Positions 35,106 to 45,615 of a DNA stretch of 64,000 bases are shown piece after piece (the first letter of the stretch is position 1; the number at the start of each line of letters is the position of its first letter). The DNA is from Porpolomopsis calyptriformis (taxonomy: Eukaryota > Basidiomycota > Agaricomycetes > Agaricales > Hygrophoraceae). The stretch spans positions 1 through 64,000 of the forward strand of contig OX621166.1 of assembly GCA_951640195.1 (NCBI GenBank). The letters are read 5' to 3'. A program made the position numbers and the translations under genes. The notes beneath the pieces are model-generated. The model saw nothing but the letters and a program-made list of their open reading frames with translations, searched no databases and was not told the DNA's origin.

Positions 35106-36343
35106 GGGTCAGAGAGATCAAAACGATTTCAAACGGTTACGGCGAGAGGATGGAAATGCTGAGGTTGGGATCGAACGGTAAGGCTTTCATTAAAAAATCT
35201 GAATATCAGGCCCCTGTGTTGAATAATATGGTTATCAAGATTCGGCACGCAATCTCTCGGATGCAGTAGAGAAGCATGGATGGTGACCCTTGCCATCCCT
35301 CCCGTCTGTAGATTCCACCTTGTTCTCCCTTAGCCAACTTCCTCTTTACCTTCTTCTCAGGGTGGCCCTCGTACCCATTCTCACTCCCGCACTCTCTTTT
35401 CCTACATTTCATCTGCTCACGCACGTCGGATATTCCCTATGAATTGAATTTTCATTATGACCTTTTGTGTTGGTATCCAGATGACCACTCACCAAGGTGC
35501 AAACCATTCACCGCTTCTCCAACATCATCAAGGATGGCAGTCACGCTCCATTACAAAGTGAGAAATAAGTGATTCTGAGTCGTCTGAAGAAGCACAAAGA
35601 TGTCTTTCAGCCGTACTTTAATCTTATGTTGCTATACTAGGTGTACCCGAGGCCCTTTACCTCGGCATGTCGTAGATTGATGGCATTTAAAGTTTTCTTA
35701 GCAGGCAAGTATTGCGTTCCATAATACAGGCTATCGATAAGGTTGAAGACATTAGCAAACCTTTGCCAAAATGAGACTGTTGGAAGGAAGGGAAGGGAAA
35801 TCAACGAAAAACAGTAACTAAATCACTCAATCACCCCCTCACATCTTTTCAGTGATGAAAATTTCTAGTTACTGAAAAACAATACCACAGAGTAGGTTTG
35901 TAGGTGCGGATCATTAGCAAATTGGAAAACTTACATTTAGCTAAGGCGGCAGCTGACTAGTCTACATTAAATTGACTTCACCATGCCCAAAGTACATCTA
36001 ATCATTGCATGATCACCACGAATCAGTGCCAGTTGATCTGTTTATCAGTAAATTTCAGTTACGAATGCTGTAATACAATGAGAAAGTCGCTACTATTCAA
36101 ACGAGAAAAAGAGACCTTCGGTGATAAAATTTCATCGATTTTAGTTCCAATGGAGATGACCTCAACATCTCACTTGATTTTATGGTTCATCCTTCTTTTA
36201 TAATTACACTCACGATTGTCCAAACTGCCTCTTTTGAAGTGCGCAGCCAAGCATAAGTTATGCTGGGCTCGATTTGAACACCTACCAAATATAGGATTAA
36301 CAAACATTCACAAGTTCCAAAAGCACTACCGAATCCGAATCCA
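35106..36343. other. Intergenic, with dispersed repeat copy 2 at 35635-35740
   Basis: The repeat matches 20640-20760 in the same orientation (CCTTTACCTCGGCATGTC, CATTTAAAGTTTTCTTAGCA). A small minus-strand frame at 35206-35424 has no support. The rest is AT-rich and unremarkable. Confidence 0.5.
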
Positions 36344-37778
36344 ATGGCAAATCTCGATTTTATTCTCAACGATACCCATAGATGGCAGGATGGCATCTCA
36401 GAGGTTCAACCAAGCAGCTGGCTGTGTCTATTTGAATTGGAGAATTCAAAGAACTACCTGTTCAAACCGATGGGTTCCGATACAAAGATACGCTGGAAGT
36501 ATTTTCCATTGGAATTCATTGCCTTTAATATCATCACGAATCAGTCTCGCCACTTTTCCTTGCCATTCATGCTGTGCCAACAGGTTGCGTTTCTTGATCT
36601 TCAATATTGGGCTAGCCTGGTTTCTGGAGATAAATCGATGTCGCGCTATTTAGAGCTGCTAAGGGATGACCTCCTTGAAGAATTCTTCGCAATGGAACCC
36701 CCTTCCAGCTTTAATGAACAACCTTGGAGTACCCGGCCTTGGGCCGTTCGAACGATGCACTCCTTTGGCCACTCGAAGCCTGACCGTGACGCTTATCTCA
36801 CCACATGCAGAGAACAGGGCTGGGAGAGTTATATGCATGGCGACCCATTGGAATATCATACGTGATGAATCGCTCCCAAAGTCCTGATGGTTTATACTAC
36901 GTTCTATAATAGGATGGACAGATATTTTCAACAAATATAAAAAACAAAATACCTGGATGAATTCGGGTCATCATATTATAGACAGCCTTGCAAGCGCACT
37001 GAACAAAGCGAGGGAACATATCTCTGTGGGCCCTTCAAACGTTTTACTCTCTGCAGCCGACCTTCTCGACAAAGGCGACACCTGTTTGGCACAACAAGCT
37101 GGTGTGTGAATGGGATCCATCGCTCTCATGCTACATCAGATATCCTGACTAAACGATCAGCCACAGTCAAGATCCCTGAGTTCGATATAAGTATCGACCC
37201 AACACATGTGGATAAATCACCATTGGATGTCGCATTGGCACATTCTACCTCAAAAGCTGGTACGTGAATGGGATCTATGGGTCTCATGCCACACCAGATA
37301 TCAAATATCTAGACTGATGATGATGATCAGCCACAGAGGAGATTTCTTCTTCATTCGCAGGCGAAATCGAACAGAGGCTTAGGGCTCCGTTGCCAACATG
37401 CATCGTGCAGCCAAACAAGTTAGTTCATTCAGCCGCTCGATAACTTAGCATCCTTTGACTACTGTATAGCAGACAATCATCTACACGTGTGGCCATGGTA
37501 CGAACCTCGGAACCTCCAAGTAGGCAGGCTACTCAACGTGAATTTATTTATTGCGTATTGATTTATTAACTTATTCTTATTCTTATTTCTCTCCCACTTC
37601 AACAGCACAGGTTGAACGAGGGAAAAACTACAAACAAAACAAGTGGAAGCGGAATAAAAAGAAGAAAATGAAGGCAGCTCTATTACGAGAGACAGAGGCT
37701 GAGTTAGCTGCGCGCAACCCACCCAGCCAACCAATGCGACCCAACCATTCAACCACACGGGTGAACCGAGGGAGATAA
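36344..37778 (+). CDS. Member 1 of an unnamed family (WAVR/HSFGHS domain)
   Basis: Exon 1 (36344-36863) encodes about 173 residues with an ordered domain: SWLCLFELENSKNYLF, FLDLQYWASLV, SRYLELLRDDLL, then WAVRTMHSFGHSKPDRDAY and GWESYMHGDPLEYHT. The same layout is seen at 40818-40282 and 42429-41782. Later exons (36986-37104, about 37165-37252 and 37331-37420) are short. Two of the introns between them are near-copies, so an exon-intron unit was duplicated. The last exon is very basic (NKWKRNKKKKMKAAL) and ends at 37778. Function unknown. Confidence 0.5.
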
Positions 37779-38111
37779 TAGCTTCAAGGGTGTAGCGCAT
37801 CTGCTGGGCCAAACACTAACCGCAAGTACAACGTGGGGCTCTATCTCCCTAAGGGATAGGGAGTCCAGAAGCTGCCACCTTTCTGTATATGTAAATAAAG
37901 CAGATTGTGTTCGGCATATCTACTAGGTTACATGAGGTTGTAATTGGTTTCATCGCAGGCAAGGTAATGTATGTATTCATGTATGTTTTTTTTTTTTTTT
38001 CATGTGAGACATGAGCATCAAAGTCCAACTCAATTGTATCGATTGTAAAACTGTAACAAAGTACAGGCATATGATAGCAGCACATCAATAGATAATGAAT
38101 AGAAACTGTCC
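37779..38111. other. Intergenic, with a T run
   Basis: A run of about 15 T lies near 37987-38002 and could be a tail remnant of a retroelement on the minus strand, but no duplication flanks it. Nothing else seen. Confidence 0.4.
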
Positions 38112-40818
38112 CTATGGCGGTGGAAGAAAAAGTTCGGTGGATAAACATTTTTCTTCACTGAGCGCCATCCAATGCTCTCCACTGACGAGTACTTCTGACT
38201 CCATAGCTGTCAGGCTGATTCCTGCCCTTTCTAGTATCGCCTTGATCTGTTTCTGGGCCTCGTTGATTTCTCCTTCTTCCTCCTGAAAAAGGACATCCCA
38301 CTCGGTCATCGGAAGGTCTGGCCTTTTCTGCTCACCCGGCAAAAGGTACTCATTCGATTTGAGAATCATTCTGGCCAGCGCCAAGAATGGCCGTCGATAT
38401 ATTTCTGGAAAGCTAGCTTTTAAACAAAAATGAGGGGATATCATTCATTCACGTGCTCACTTCGACTTTTGGCGACATGTGGAAGCACTAAAACCATGCG
38501 AGAAAGCAACCTTGAGACGTGGTGATTTGCATTTGTTGAAAAATGACCATGCATATGGTCGAAGTCCCGCGATTGTTCAGTGAGGTGAAGCGTCTCATAG
38601 GTATAAAAGTGACCTCCCGAACAATAGCTTGGCGTGGGGGTGTATACGGCATGCCAAATGCCAGGAGGCATAATTCTGACACATAGAATCAATATATGAG
38701 CATGAGTAATCAATTTTTAGAGCGTTAATAATATAAAAACTTACAGAATCTCCCCTGCAGAAAGAAACGTCGTGAAAATCTGAGCATGTTGATTCAGTTG
38801 GTGTAGTTGACTGAAGCAAATATCCTTGTGCAGGCTGCGCAACTTGTTCCGGGAGTTGTGACTTTTTGTGTATCTAGGTCGAATAATGGCCCAAATTTTT
38901 ATCCCGGCGTGCGCATAGATCCAGGTACACAAGCCGTTAGCATCCTTGTGGGGGAATGTTACGAAGCCAGCATGCGTCAGCAGGTTCCACTGCATCATTT
39001 GCCAGGTGCACATCCGAATAACCTGTGGCCCTGGAAGGACTAGTTCTTGTCGAGTATTCGGCATCTTGTGATGCTTCGACTTGTCCTTTGGAGGGTGCTT
39101 CCAAAACTTCGCGAATGATTCATGTTTTGTGAGCTGGAATGCGAGTGCTTCGTCACTTATTCGACTGTTAAGGTTACTTGTTGAAATAAGCCAATGTACA
39201 AGCTCTCAGCACTCTTACCATATAATAGAGGGGGCGGCATTTCTCAGTGAAGGGGCATCCAGGATATTTCCACAGATGTCTACACCCTCAGATGCCTCGA
39301 TAAACTCCCCCAGGGAAGAGTGGCTGTGGATGATGCCATCTGACTCCTTCTTGGACCTACCGACTGCACGCAATCTTGCGTCTATACAATATTAAACCAC
39401 AGTAATCGTAGAGATGGATTTTACGTACCATGCCACTGAACTGGCTGGCTTAATGGACCCCTTGCTGCCTCGATCTCCTCCTTACAAAACGTCTCCGGAC
39501 CTTCAAGATGTTGACCCTGTAATATAATGCATCGCTGATTAGCGAGATGGAGTCGCACGGCTTCATCGATGGCATGAAGTGGTTGGGAAGGTTCTCTTGG
39601 TGGGATAACGACATAGTTAGTTTCATCCAAGTCCCAGTTGTTTATCGAATGGGTTGCAGATGAACCATCAGGTGATTTGGCAAGCACCTCAACTAATTTA
39701 GCGTCCTTAACAAAGCTTCAGTTAGCTGATCAAGAACGAGCACAAAATGATGGACGGACTGCATTTTGATGGCCCGGAACGTGAACCCATGGAAGTACGG
39801 TTTGCGACCCATTGGCCCATTGAATCGAGGATGCGTCCTGGGGAAAGTTCACTCCCCTCAACGAAGTAAAGTAGTCGTGCTTATTCTGGGTGAGGGGTGC
39901 TGATGTTATGCGTTATCTTCTTCTTCATAAGGATGATGCGATGCGAATAACTTCACATACCAGATATCGTAGCTGGTTGATGTTTTTTTCGACTCGTGGG
40001 TTCTTCATCATCGGACAAAGATCGTTTTTGGGGAAGACTAGCGGCGCTCACTCCTTGGCCCAGTTCATTGGGATGGTTGATGAATCCGATCGCAATAAGA
40101 TATTGCAGCGAGTCAGATTTCTCTTGAGCGGCATCGCTTGAAGTGCCAGCCGTCGCTGGAGAGTCTGACCAAGTGTCGGTCGCAAGCATCTCGTTCCCAA
40201 ATGACACGACCCTGGATATGTGACTCTTCCAATCTTCAGTGAGCGATTTAATATCAGCTGTTGCACCCAATATTGATAAGATTACTCACCATATTGAGTC
40301 GGATCGTCATCTTCATAAGGCAGACGGTTCTCGTTTTTGCAACGATCGGCATAGAGTTGGCGACCTGTTTGAGAGTGTCCAAATGAATGGTAGACTCTGA
40401 CGGCCCATTGCTTCACCGTCTTCAATCGCAATGATGCTTGAGTGAGCAGTTTACGATCCTCAAACCACAACTCATGCTGCACGGCCAAACAGAGGTTCTG
40501 GAGGTACTGTTTGATTCGTCCTGCATGTCGTACCTGGTTCTCTGCTTCAAGGCAGCTGTGGCGATGACTCAGGTCAAGGAAAGCAAGGATAGAGCGGTAA
40601 TGGATGTGTATTTCGCGAGATCGCAGTGAGTTGTTGTGGTAGAAAAAGAGCTTGAATGTTGTTTGGGTTGATAATTCTGAGAAGCGCCAGAAATTGGACG
40701 GTTTATTCAAGAGGGTGGATGTCTTGGCTGGCCATAAAGCCTCATCATCAAATAGCTCTCCTTCTTTGTTGGCTATCGGTTGGGTGGCCATGATAATGAA
40801 CGTATGTGTGGGGGTCAC
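38112..40818 (-). CDS. JmjC-type oxygenase, probably fused to the WAVR/HSFGHS domain
   Basis: The first exon (40818-40282) is family member 2: AFLDLSHRHSCLEAE, WAVRVYHSFGHSQTGRQLY, DDPTQYG. It splices in frame to ADIKSLTEDWKSHISRVVSF and DYFTSLRGVNFPQDASSIQW. A plausible join then reaches DAKLVEVLAKSPDGSS, which has no ATG of its own. The JmjC core follows: WNLLTHAGFVTFPHKDANGL (Fe ligands H and D), IYAHAGIKIWAIIRP, FTTFLSAGEIL, then MPPGIWHAVYTPTPSYC (distal H) and YETLHLTEQSRD. The last exon is acidic and ends at 38112. JmjC enzymes usually demethylate histones or hydroxylate proteins. The fusion join near 39800-39700 is inference; a shorter protein ending at 39730 is the alternative. Confidence 0.6.
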
Positions 40819-41439
40819 GTGGGTATTTATTCGATTAAAGAGTTTGAAAGCTACAAAGACGATATGATTCTATCCAGGACTTGGATTAGATCATGTGCTA
40901 TAAATGAATGCCATATTCTCAAGTTTGAGGGTGACAAAGAAGCCCTGACGTTTTCTTTGCCATTTGATTCATTCCACTACTCCTTCATCTGGTTGAAGGA
41001 GTTATAAATATTACGGTGAAAACCATCATCCTCATTATAATTTATTGAAGTGAAGGATACAGATTGTGGAGGTGTGAGGTATACCGCTAAGGAAAGGTGG
41101 TTACAATGATCTGTAAGTCCCATGGTAACTTGCAGCTGCTGTTCGCATGTAAAAAAACAAAAAACATCAAGAAACTTTCATTATCATCTTCGTCTTCATC
41201 TTCGTCTTCATCTTCCTTTCGAATCGTGGAGGAATGGTAACACTGTTATCGGAGAATTGAGGCTGCCCCCCCTCTATCTCAGCTTGGATCTTGGATCAGT
41301 ATCAGCTTGGTAAATTCATCTGAATGAAATGCACCATGGGATCCCACTGGCTGATCATTATCAGCTGAAAGATTCATTGCTAGCTGTGAAATACTAAATG
41401 ATCACAATGAGTGAATGTGAACCATGTGTGTCTTACAGA
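40819..41439. other. Intergenic
   Basis: A plus-strand frame to 41007 is unsupported. 41180-41220 is a TCTTCG/TCATCT simple repeat. Nothing else recognised. Confidence 0.4.
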
Positions 41440-42429
41440 CCTACCCAAGATCAGCCTCATGGGTAGGTGATGATGTATTTACACCGTATCCATGGGAATC
41501 TGGGTTGATATTCTTCTCCTGAACATCGTTAGCCCACTGTTGGGCTGTATTTTCATTGATGCCAGTAGCAAAGAGAAGCATATAGCATTAGAGCATCCCT
41601 AAGCCAAGATGTTGATTTCATTTACTCTCACCGTTAACTCCAAGGAACAAAGCAAGCGCACAGGTCACAGAGTGCCCTCTGTCAAACCGGGGAGGTTTCG
41701 TGTGTGATTCTAGCTGCTGGAGACATAGCTGGAACCCCCTGCTTAGCCAGTTTGTATGGGTTTCGAATAAAGTATGCCATTCTATGTAGTTTGAATTGGA
41801 AAGCATGATGAGATAAGGGAAGCTTGTGTATGCAGAAGCTGCCTCTTACGGTATAAGGTTGGGTCTTCATGGGTGTATGGAGTCCACCCATTTGCCTTGC
41901 ATTTCTGAAGGTACTCCCGTCTGCCGAAGAAAGAGTGGCCAAAAAAGTGATTCATTCTAACTGCCCACGGTATTGTCGTTTTAGGTTGGAAGCTAGAGCC
42001 AAAGCTGCCATGGTTTTGTGATAACTCAACCCAGAGATCAGACCTGAGCCTTTCCAGGTAACGTGTGATACGATTTGCACTGGGATGAGGGTTAGCAACA
42101 TTCGCCCAGTATTCAAGGTCAAGAAGAGCGATCTGAAGTGTGGTCGATAGAGGGAGAGTGTAGTGTCGATGTTTGTTTCTGCTTTTGCAAAAAGCATGTA
42201 AAATGATCTGCTTTTGCTGGTTCAATTTGAGGGTCAAGTCAGGTTGTGTGAAAGGGTGGCTGATTTCCTCAAAGAGCCAGATGGTGTCGCTTGGTGGAAC
42301 AGGAGAGCGATCGTTCGACCACCGATTATTATCCGCATCCAAGCATCGAGAAGAACACATCATTTGGTTCCAAGGGTAGTTACATTTGGGGGTGGGTGGA
42401 TAACTGCATGAAAACAAGATAATCAGCAT
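41440..42429 (-). CDS. Member 3 of the unnamed WAVR/HSFGHS family
   Basis: The minus-strand main exon (42429-41835) reads DTIWLFEEISHPFTQPDL, HYTLPLSTTLQIALLDLEYW, RITRYLERLRSDLWVELSQ, IPWAVRMNHFFGHSFFGRRE and GWTPYTHEDPTLYR, ending at a GTAAGA donor. A later exon near 41560-41450 (ENTAQQWANDVQEKNINPD) ends THEADLG with a stop. The true start codon is unclear; the first in-frame ATG near 42373 (MMCSSRCLDADNN) is likely. No catalytic pattern was noticed. Confidence 0.5.
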
Positions 42430-42897
42430 AAAATTTATCTAGATGTGGTGAAAAAATAAGCATTCATTCAATCGCATGCGTATAGCCATTGTGGTGCTGG
42501 AAGTAGTTTCGTGTGTGAGTCACAGCTCTTGATCACTACTTAGGCTCCTCACACATCACTTCATAGCACATCACTTCATAAGTACATAACAGCTAGTTGA
42601 TATTCACGCATACACAGACAAGATAGCTGGGAGTTAATCAATACAGTATCAAAGCAACTTGATATGTTATGCGTGACATCACATTTGCATACCAAAATGG
42701 GATGGGAGTGGCGCATGTGAACTTGCTAATTTACACCTGCACACAGCTCAACATGTCTACACAGGTTTAGCACAAATCGTATGTAGTAGACTTATATAGT
42801 AACTAGCTTGGAATGCAGCAATACAAGTTGATTAATATTTGTGGAAAGTTTGATGCGACATGCATGCAGCGTAATAGATGCTAATTCAGTAATTTTA
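42430..42897. other. Intergenic; possible left boundary zone of the terminal element
   Basis: AT-rich with short internal repeats (ACATCACTTCATA). I looked here for an inverted copy of the element's right end (TCAGGGACCC) and did not find one. Confidence 0.4.
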
Positions 42898-44048
42898 TCA
42901 AGACCATAACCTCCATGATGGTCTGTAGTTAAGCTTTCTGTCTCCATAGAGAACCTGAACCTGAGTGTGGTTGCTTTCGAGCATTTCACCTGATGCAATC
43001 ATCTCCTCCATCCTTTTCAATGCCAACCGTGCAAACTCTTCACAGTCCATGTCTATCCAAGCGTCGAATATACCAGCCCACGTAGCTGTGTTTGTAAAGG
43101 TATTATTGAGATATATAACTTGAGGCGATGCTTGTAAACTGGATTTGGGGGAATTTTTTGCTAAGATTCTAGCGGACTGCTTGATAAAGTCAGTAGTACC
43201 CTTCACTTTCAAGCTAGTGCCAACCACAAGGAGAAGATCTAGTTGGCGACTGGGGGTGGTAGTTAACCCAAGATCATTTTGCTGCACGTTTGCTATTTCT
43301 TCTCCTCGAGGATGTGGTTCTCCGTAAAGAATGATATTGGGTCGGAGTCGAGGCACAGTCGTTCTGCGTTTGCCCTGCTCTACCCTCTTTTCCATATTGA
43401 TTTGACATTCAGTGCATTCTGGTAGTTGGCCCTCTTTCAAAGAGGGGTAGTATGGTTCGAGGATAAAAATGGAGGAGCAGCCAGGGCATCGTAGTTCCTC
43501 TAGGGATCCATGCAATGGAATGCATCGGGCTGGTCCATCACTGGGGTGAATTTCTGAGGACATATGTAACCCAGCCTTGAGCTCCAAACCATCGATATTT
43601 TGAGTGTAAACACGGAGTAACACTCCTTGGAGGTCTAGAGCACGAAGGAAATGGTGGAAGGCAGTGGGTTGTGCGATCGCCGCTTTCTCAGCAAGGGTGG
43701 CAATGAGCTGACAATGCAGTGATTGTTGCTTTTGGGTCTAGAACATTAACTTGGTCAACTAATCCTCACTTGAACATATATTTCTCACTACGAGGGATGA
43801 GCTAGTAAGCAGATCAGTCAGGTTGACTCCGGTAAATCCAGATAGTGCGTTGCCAGTATATAAGCTGTCTGGTCCTCTAAAACATGGAATACCTGCAGCC
43901 ACGGATATTCCTGCTCCTAGAGAGTAGGTAAGTATTTGAATGAAACATGATGATGGGTCGATTTACCACAGAGCACGACGATTCTCTTTGCTTTCAGTAT
44001 TCCATCCATTAGATCTGTTGCACTTTGTTTTATAGTGGAGGGGAACAT
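42898..44048 (-). CDS. Sirtuin (Sir2-family NAD-dependent deacylase)
   Basis: Three exons (44048-43967, 43916-43789, 43737-42898) join with frame kept, giving about 350 residues. Motifs: the NAD-binding GAGISVAAGIPCFRGPDSLY; VYTQNIDGLE; catalytic histidine in PLHGSLEELRC; zinc ligands CPGC and CTEC; RPNIILYGEP; VVGTSLKVKG; VIYLNN. All hallmark residues of an active sirtuin are present. The start MFPSTIKQSATDLMDGILKA fits the family helix before the Rossmann fold. It lies tail-to-head behind the BAH-PHD gene, 72 bp from its stop. Likely nuclear, deacylating histones or other proteins; target unknown. Confidence 0.88.
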
Positions 44049-44120
44049 AATAGCTGAGTTTTTAGCAGTAACACGGTGAAGGATAGTAGGTATTAGATAA
44101 GCTAGAAGAATGGTAAGGTA

Positions 44121-45486
44121 TCAAATAAGCAAATCTGAGCTACACCGAGGGCAAGTATAGTATGTTTGGTCTGTAACGACTAATGGCTCATAAGAGTCTG
44201 TGTTATCTATGCCGAATTCTGCCTCAAGCCAGTTTTCCCAGTCAGTGTCTATCATATTTAACCGAGACTCCTCAATGAGGTGAGCAGCTATCCATCCAGA
44301 GGCTTGGACGACACTGCGTTCCTGTGAAGAAAGCAACTTTCTAGCCTTGTTCACGATCCTAATATTTCCGGCTGTAAAATAAGTGAGACCTCCCCTAGCT
44401 GTGGGTTGGAAAGCAACTTGAAGTATAATTTTTGGGGTGTCGGCAAACTTCTCTATAGCATAGAGATTGTTAAGATACTGCTGCTGGGTAATGTTGGCAG
44501 GGGTTCCTAGGCAAGTAAGATGGGACCATCTTTTGCAGGACCAGCAGTAGCATTGTTCCTCTGTATCGGGGGACCAAAGTGAATAACAGTGAGTTGCGCC
44601 ACATATTTCTGGCTCGCCCTACCACCCAATAGATTACTACAGGGTATATGTTTAGTTCAATGAATGCACCTTCAATGCCTGCCTATGCCCATCCCAGAAG
44701 TATCTAATAGAAATTTTAGTATAATAGATGGGTTGGTATTATCGTCAAGCTTACCGCATGTAATACGCGGTTACTGGAGGTTGATCTTCAATCTGATTTT
44801 TAATAATAACAATGTCGATTGTATCTACAGTTTAATTTTCAGTTCAGTTCAGTTCATTCTTTTATATCTGCTTCTCGATATAATAACCCTCACCTTCCAA
44901 GGCTTGCGCATCAATGATATCTGTAGAATCAGAGCCACACAGCTCTTGCTTTCCAAATGTGTTTATATACCTGTCAAGAGTAAGAAGAACATAGAGTGAC
45001 AGGAGAAGGAGTAGGTTTTGAGATGCAACCTTTTAGTATCAGCCTTAACATCACTTCTCTCCAACAACTGCTTGGCTGTATACATCCATGAAACCTTAGC
45101 AAGATACTTGTTCTAAAGCACATTGTCAACATTGGGTAGGGTAGCTTGAGCAGGTGTATCACCTTAGTAGTTTTTCTTATTTGTAGGATCAAACCTTTCC
45201 AGTAGTCGTCCATTATAATATTATTTTCTTCCTTTGCATGGAGGCCAAGGTGACGGATGAGGCAGCTGTGTTTGAGGGAAATAATCAAATGACTACTATT
45301 CAAGCATTATCGATAAACACTTACAAGTCATTCTTAACGAATTTGCAAGGAGAGCCTATAAAGTTTTGATTCGGAACAAATAGAACAAGGCATAGGTGAT
45401 ATCTCACCATCATTTGGATTAGGAACCTCGAGGTATTCTACGACTTTTGCAGATTTCCATTGTTTTTCCTCGGTTGTAGGTGCCAT
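44121..45486 (-). CDS. BAH-PHD chromatin-reader protein
   Basis: ATG at 45486 (MAPTTEEKQWKSAKVVEYLE). Exons splice to a BAH domain: DDYWKGLILQIRKTTK, then YLAKVSWMYTAKQLLERSD, then DSTDIIDAQALEG. After a linker exon (DIVIIKNQIEDQPPVTAYYM) comes a PHD-type cluster: CGATHC, CYCWSCKRWSHLTCLG and finally YYTCPRC. More than 100 residues are inserted before the last cysteine pair, which is unusual. BAH-PHD proteins such as Neurospora EPR-1 read repressive histone marks. The gene shares a 129-bp region with the divergent 45616 gene. No stops were seen in the joined frame. Confidence 0.8.
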
Positions 45487-45615
45487 AATAATAAATCTAC
45501 GGACCAATGTTGATTATTCGTATTATATTCCCACAGCTATATATATGTCACGTGAATGTAGATACACTTTGTCTCGACTATTGCACAAACATAGCTCTCG
45601 ATCTTAACCTCCAAT
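45487..45615. promoter_or_regulatory. Bidirectional promoter between BAH-PHD and the large gene
   Basis: The only 129 bp between two divergent start codons. Contains TATATATA near 45538 and CACGTG near 45549, the E-box core. Confidence 0.55.

Noticed and set aside
37985..38005. Third LINE insertion marked by a T run
   Set aside because: No target-site duplication and no match to the LINE 3' sequence was found.
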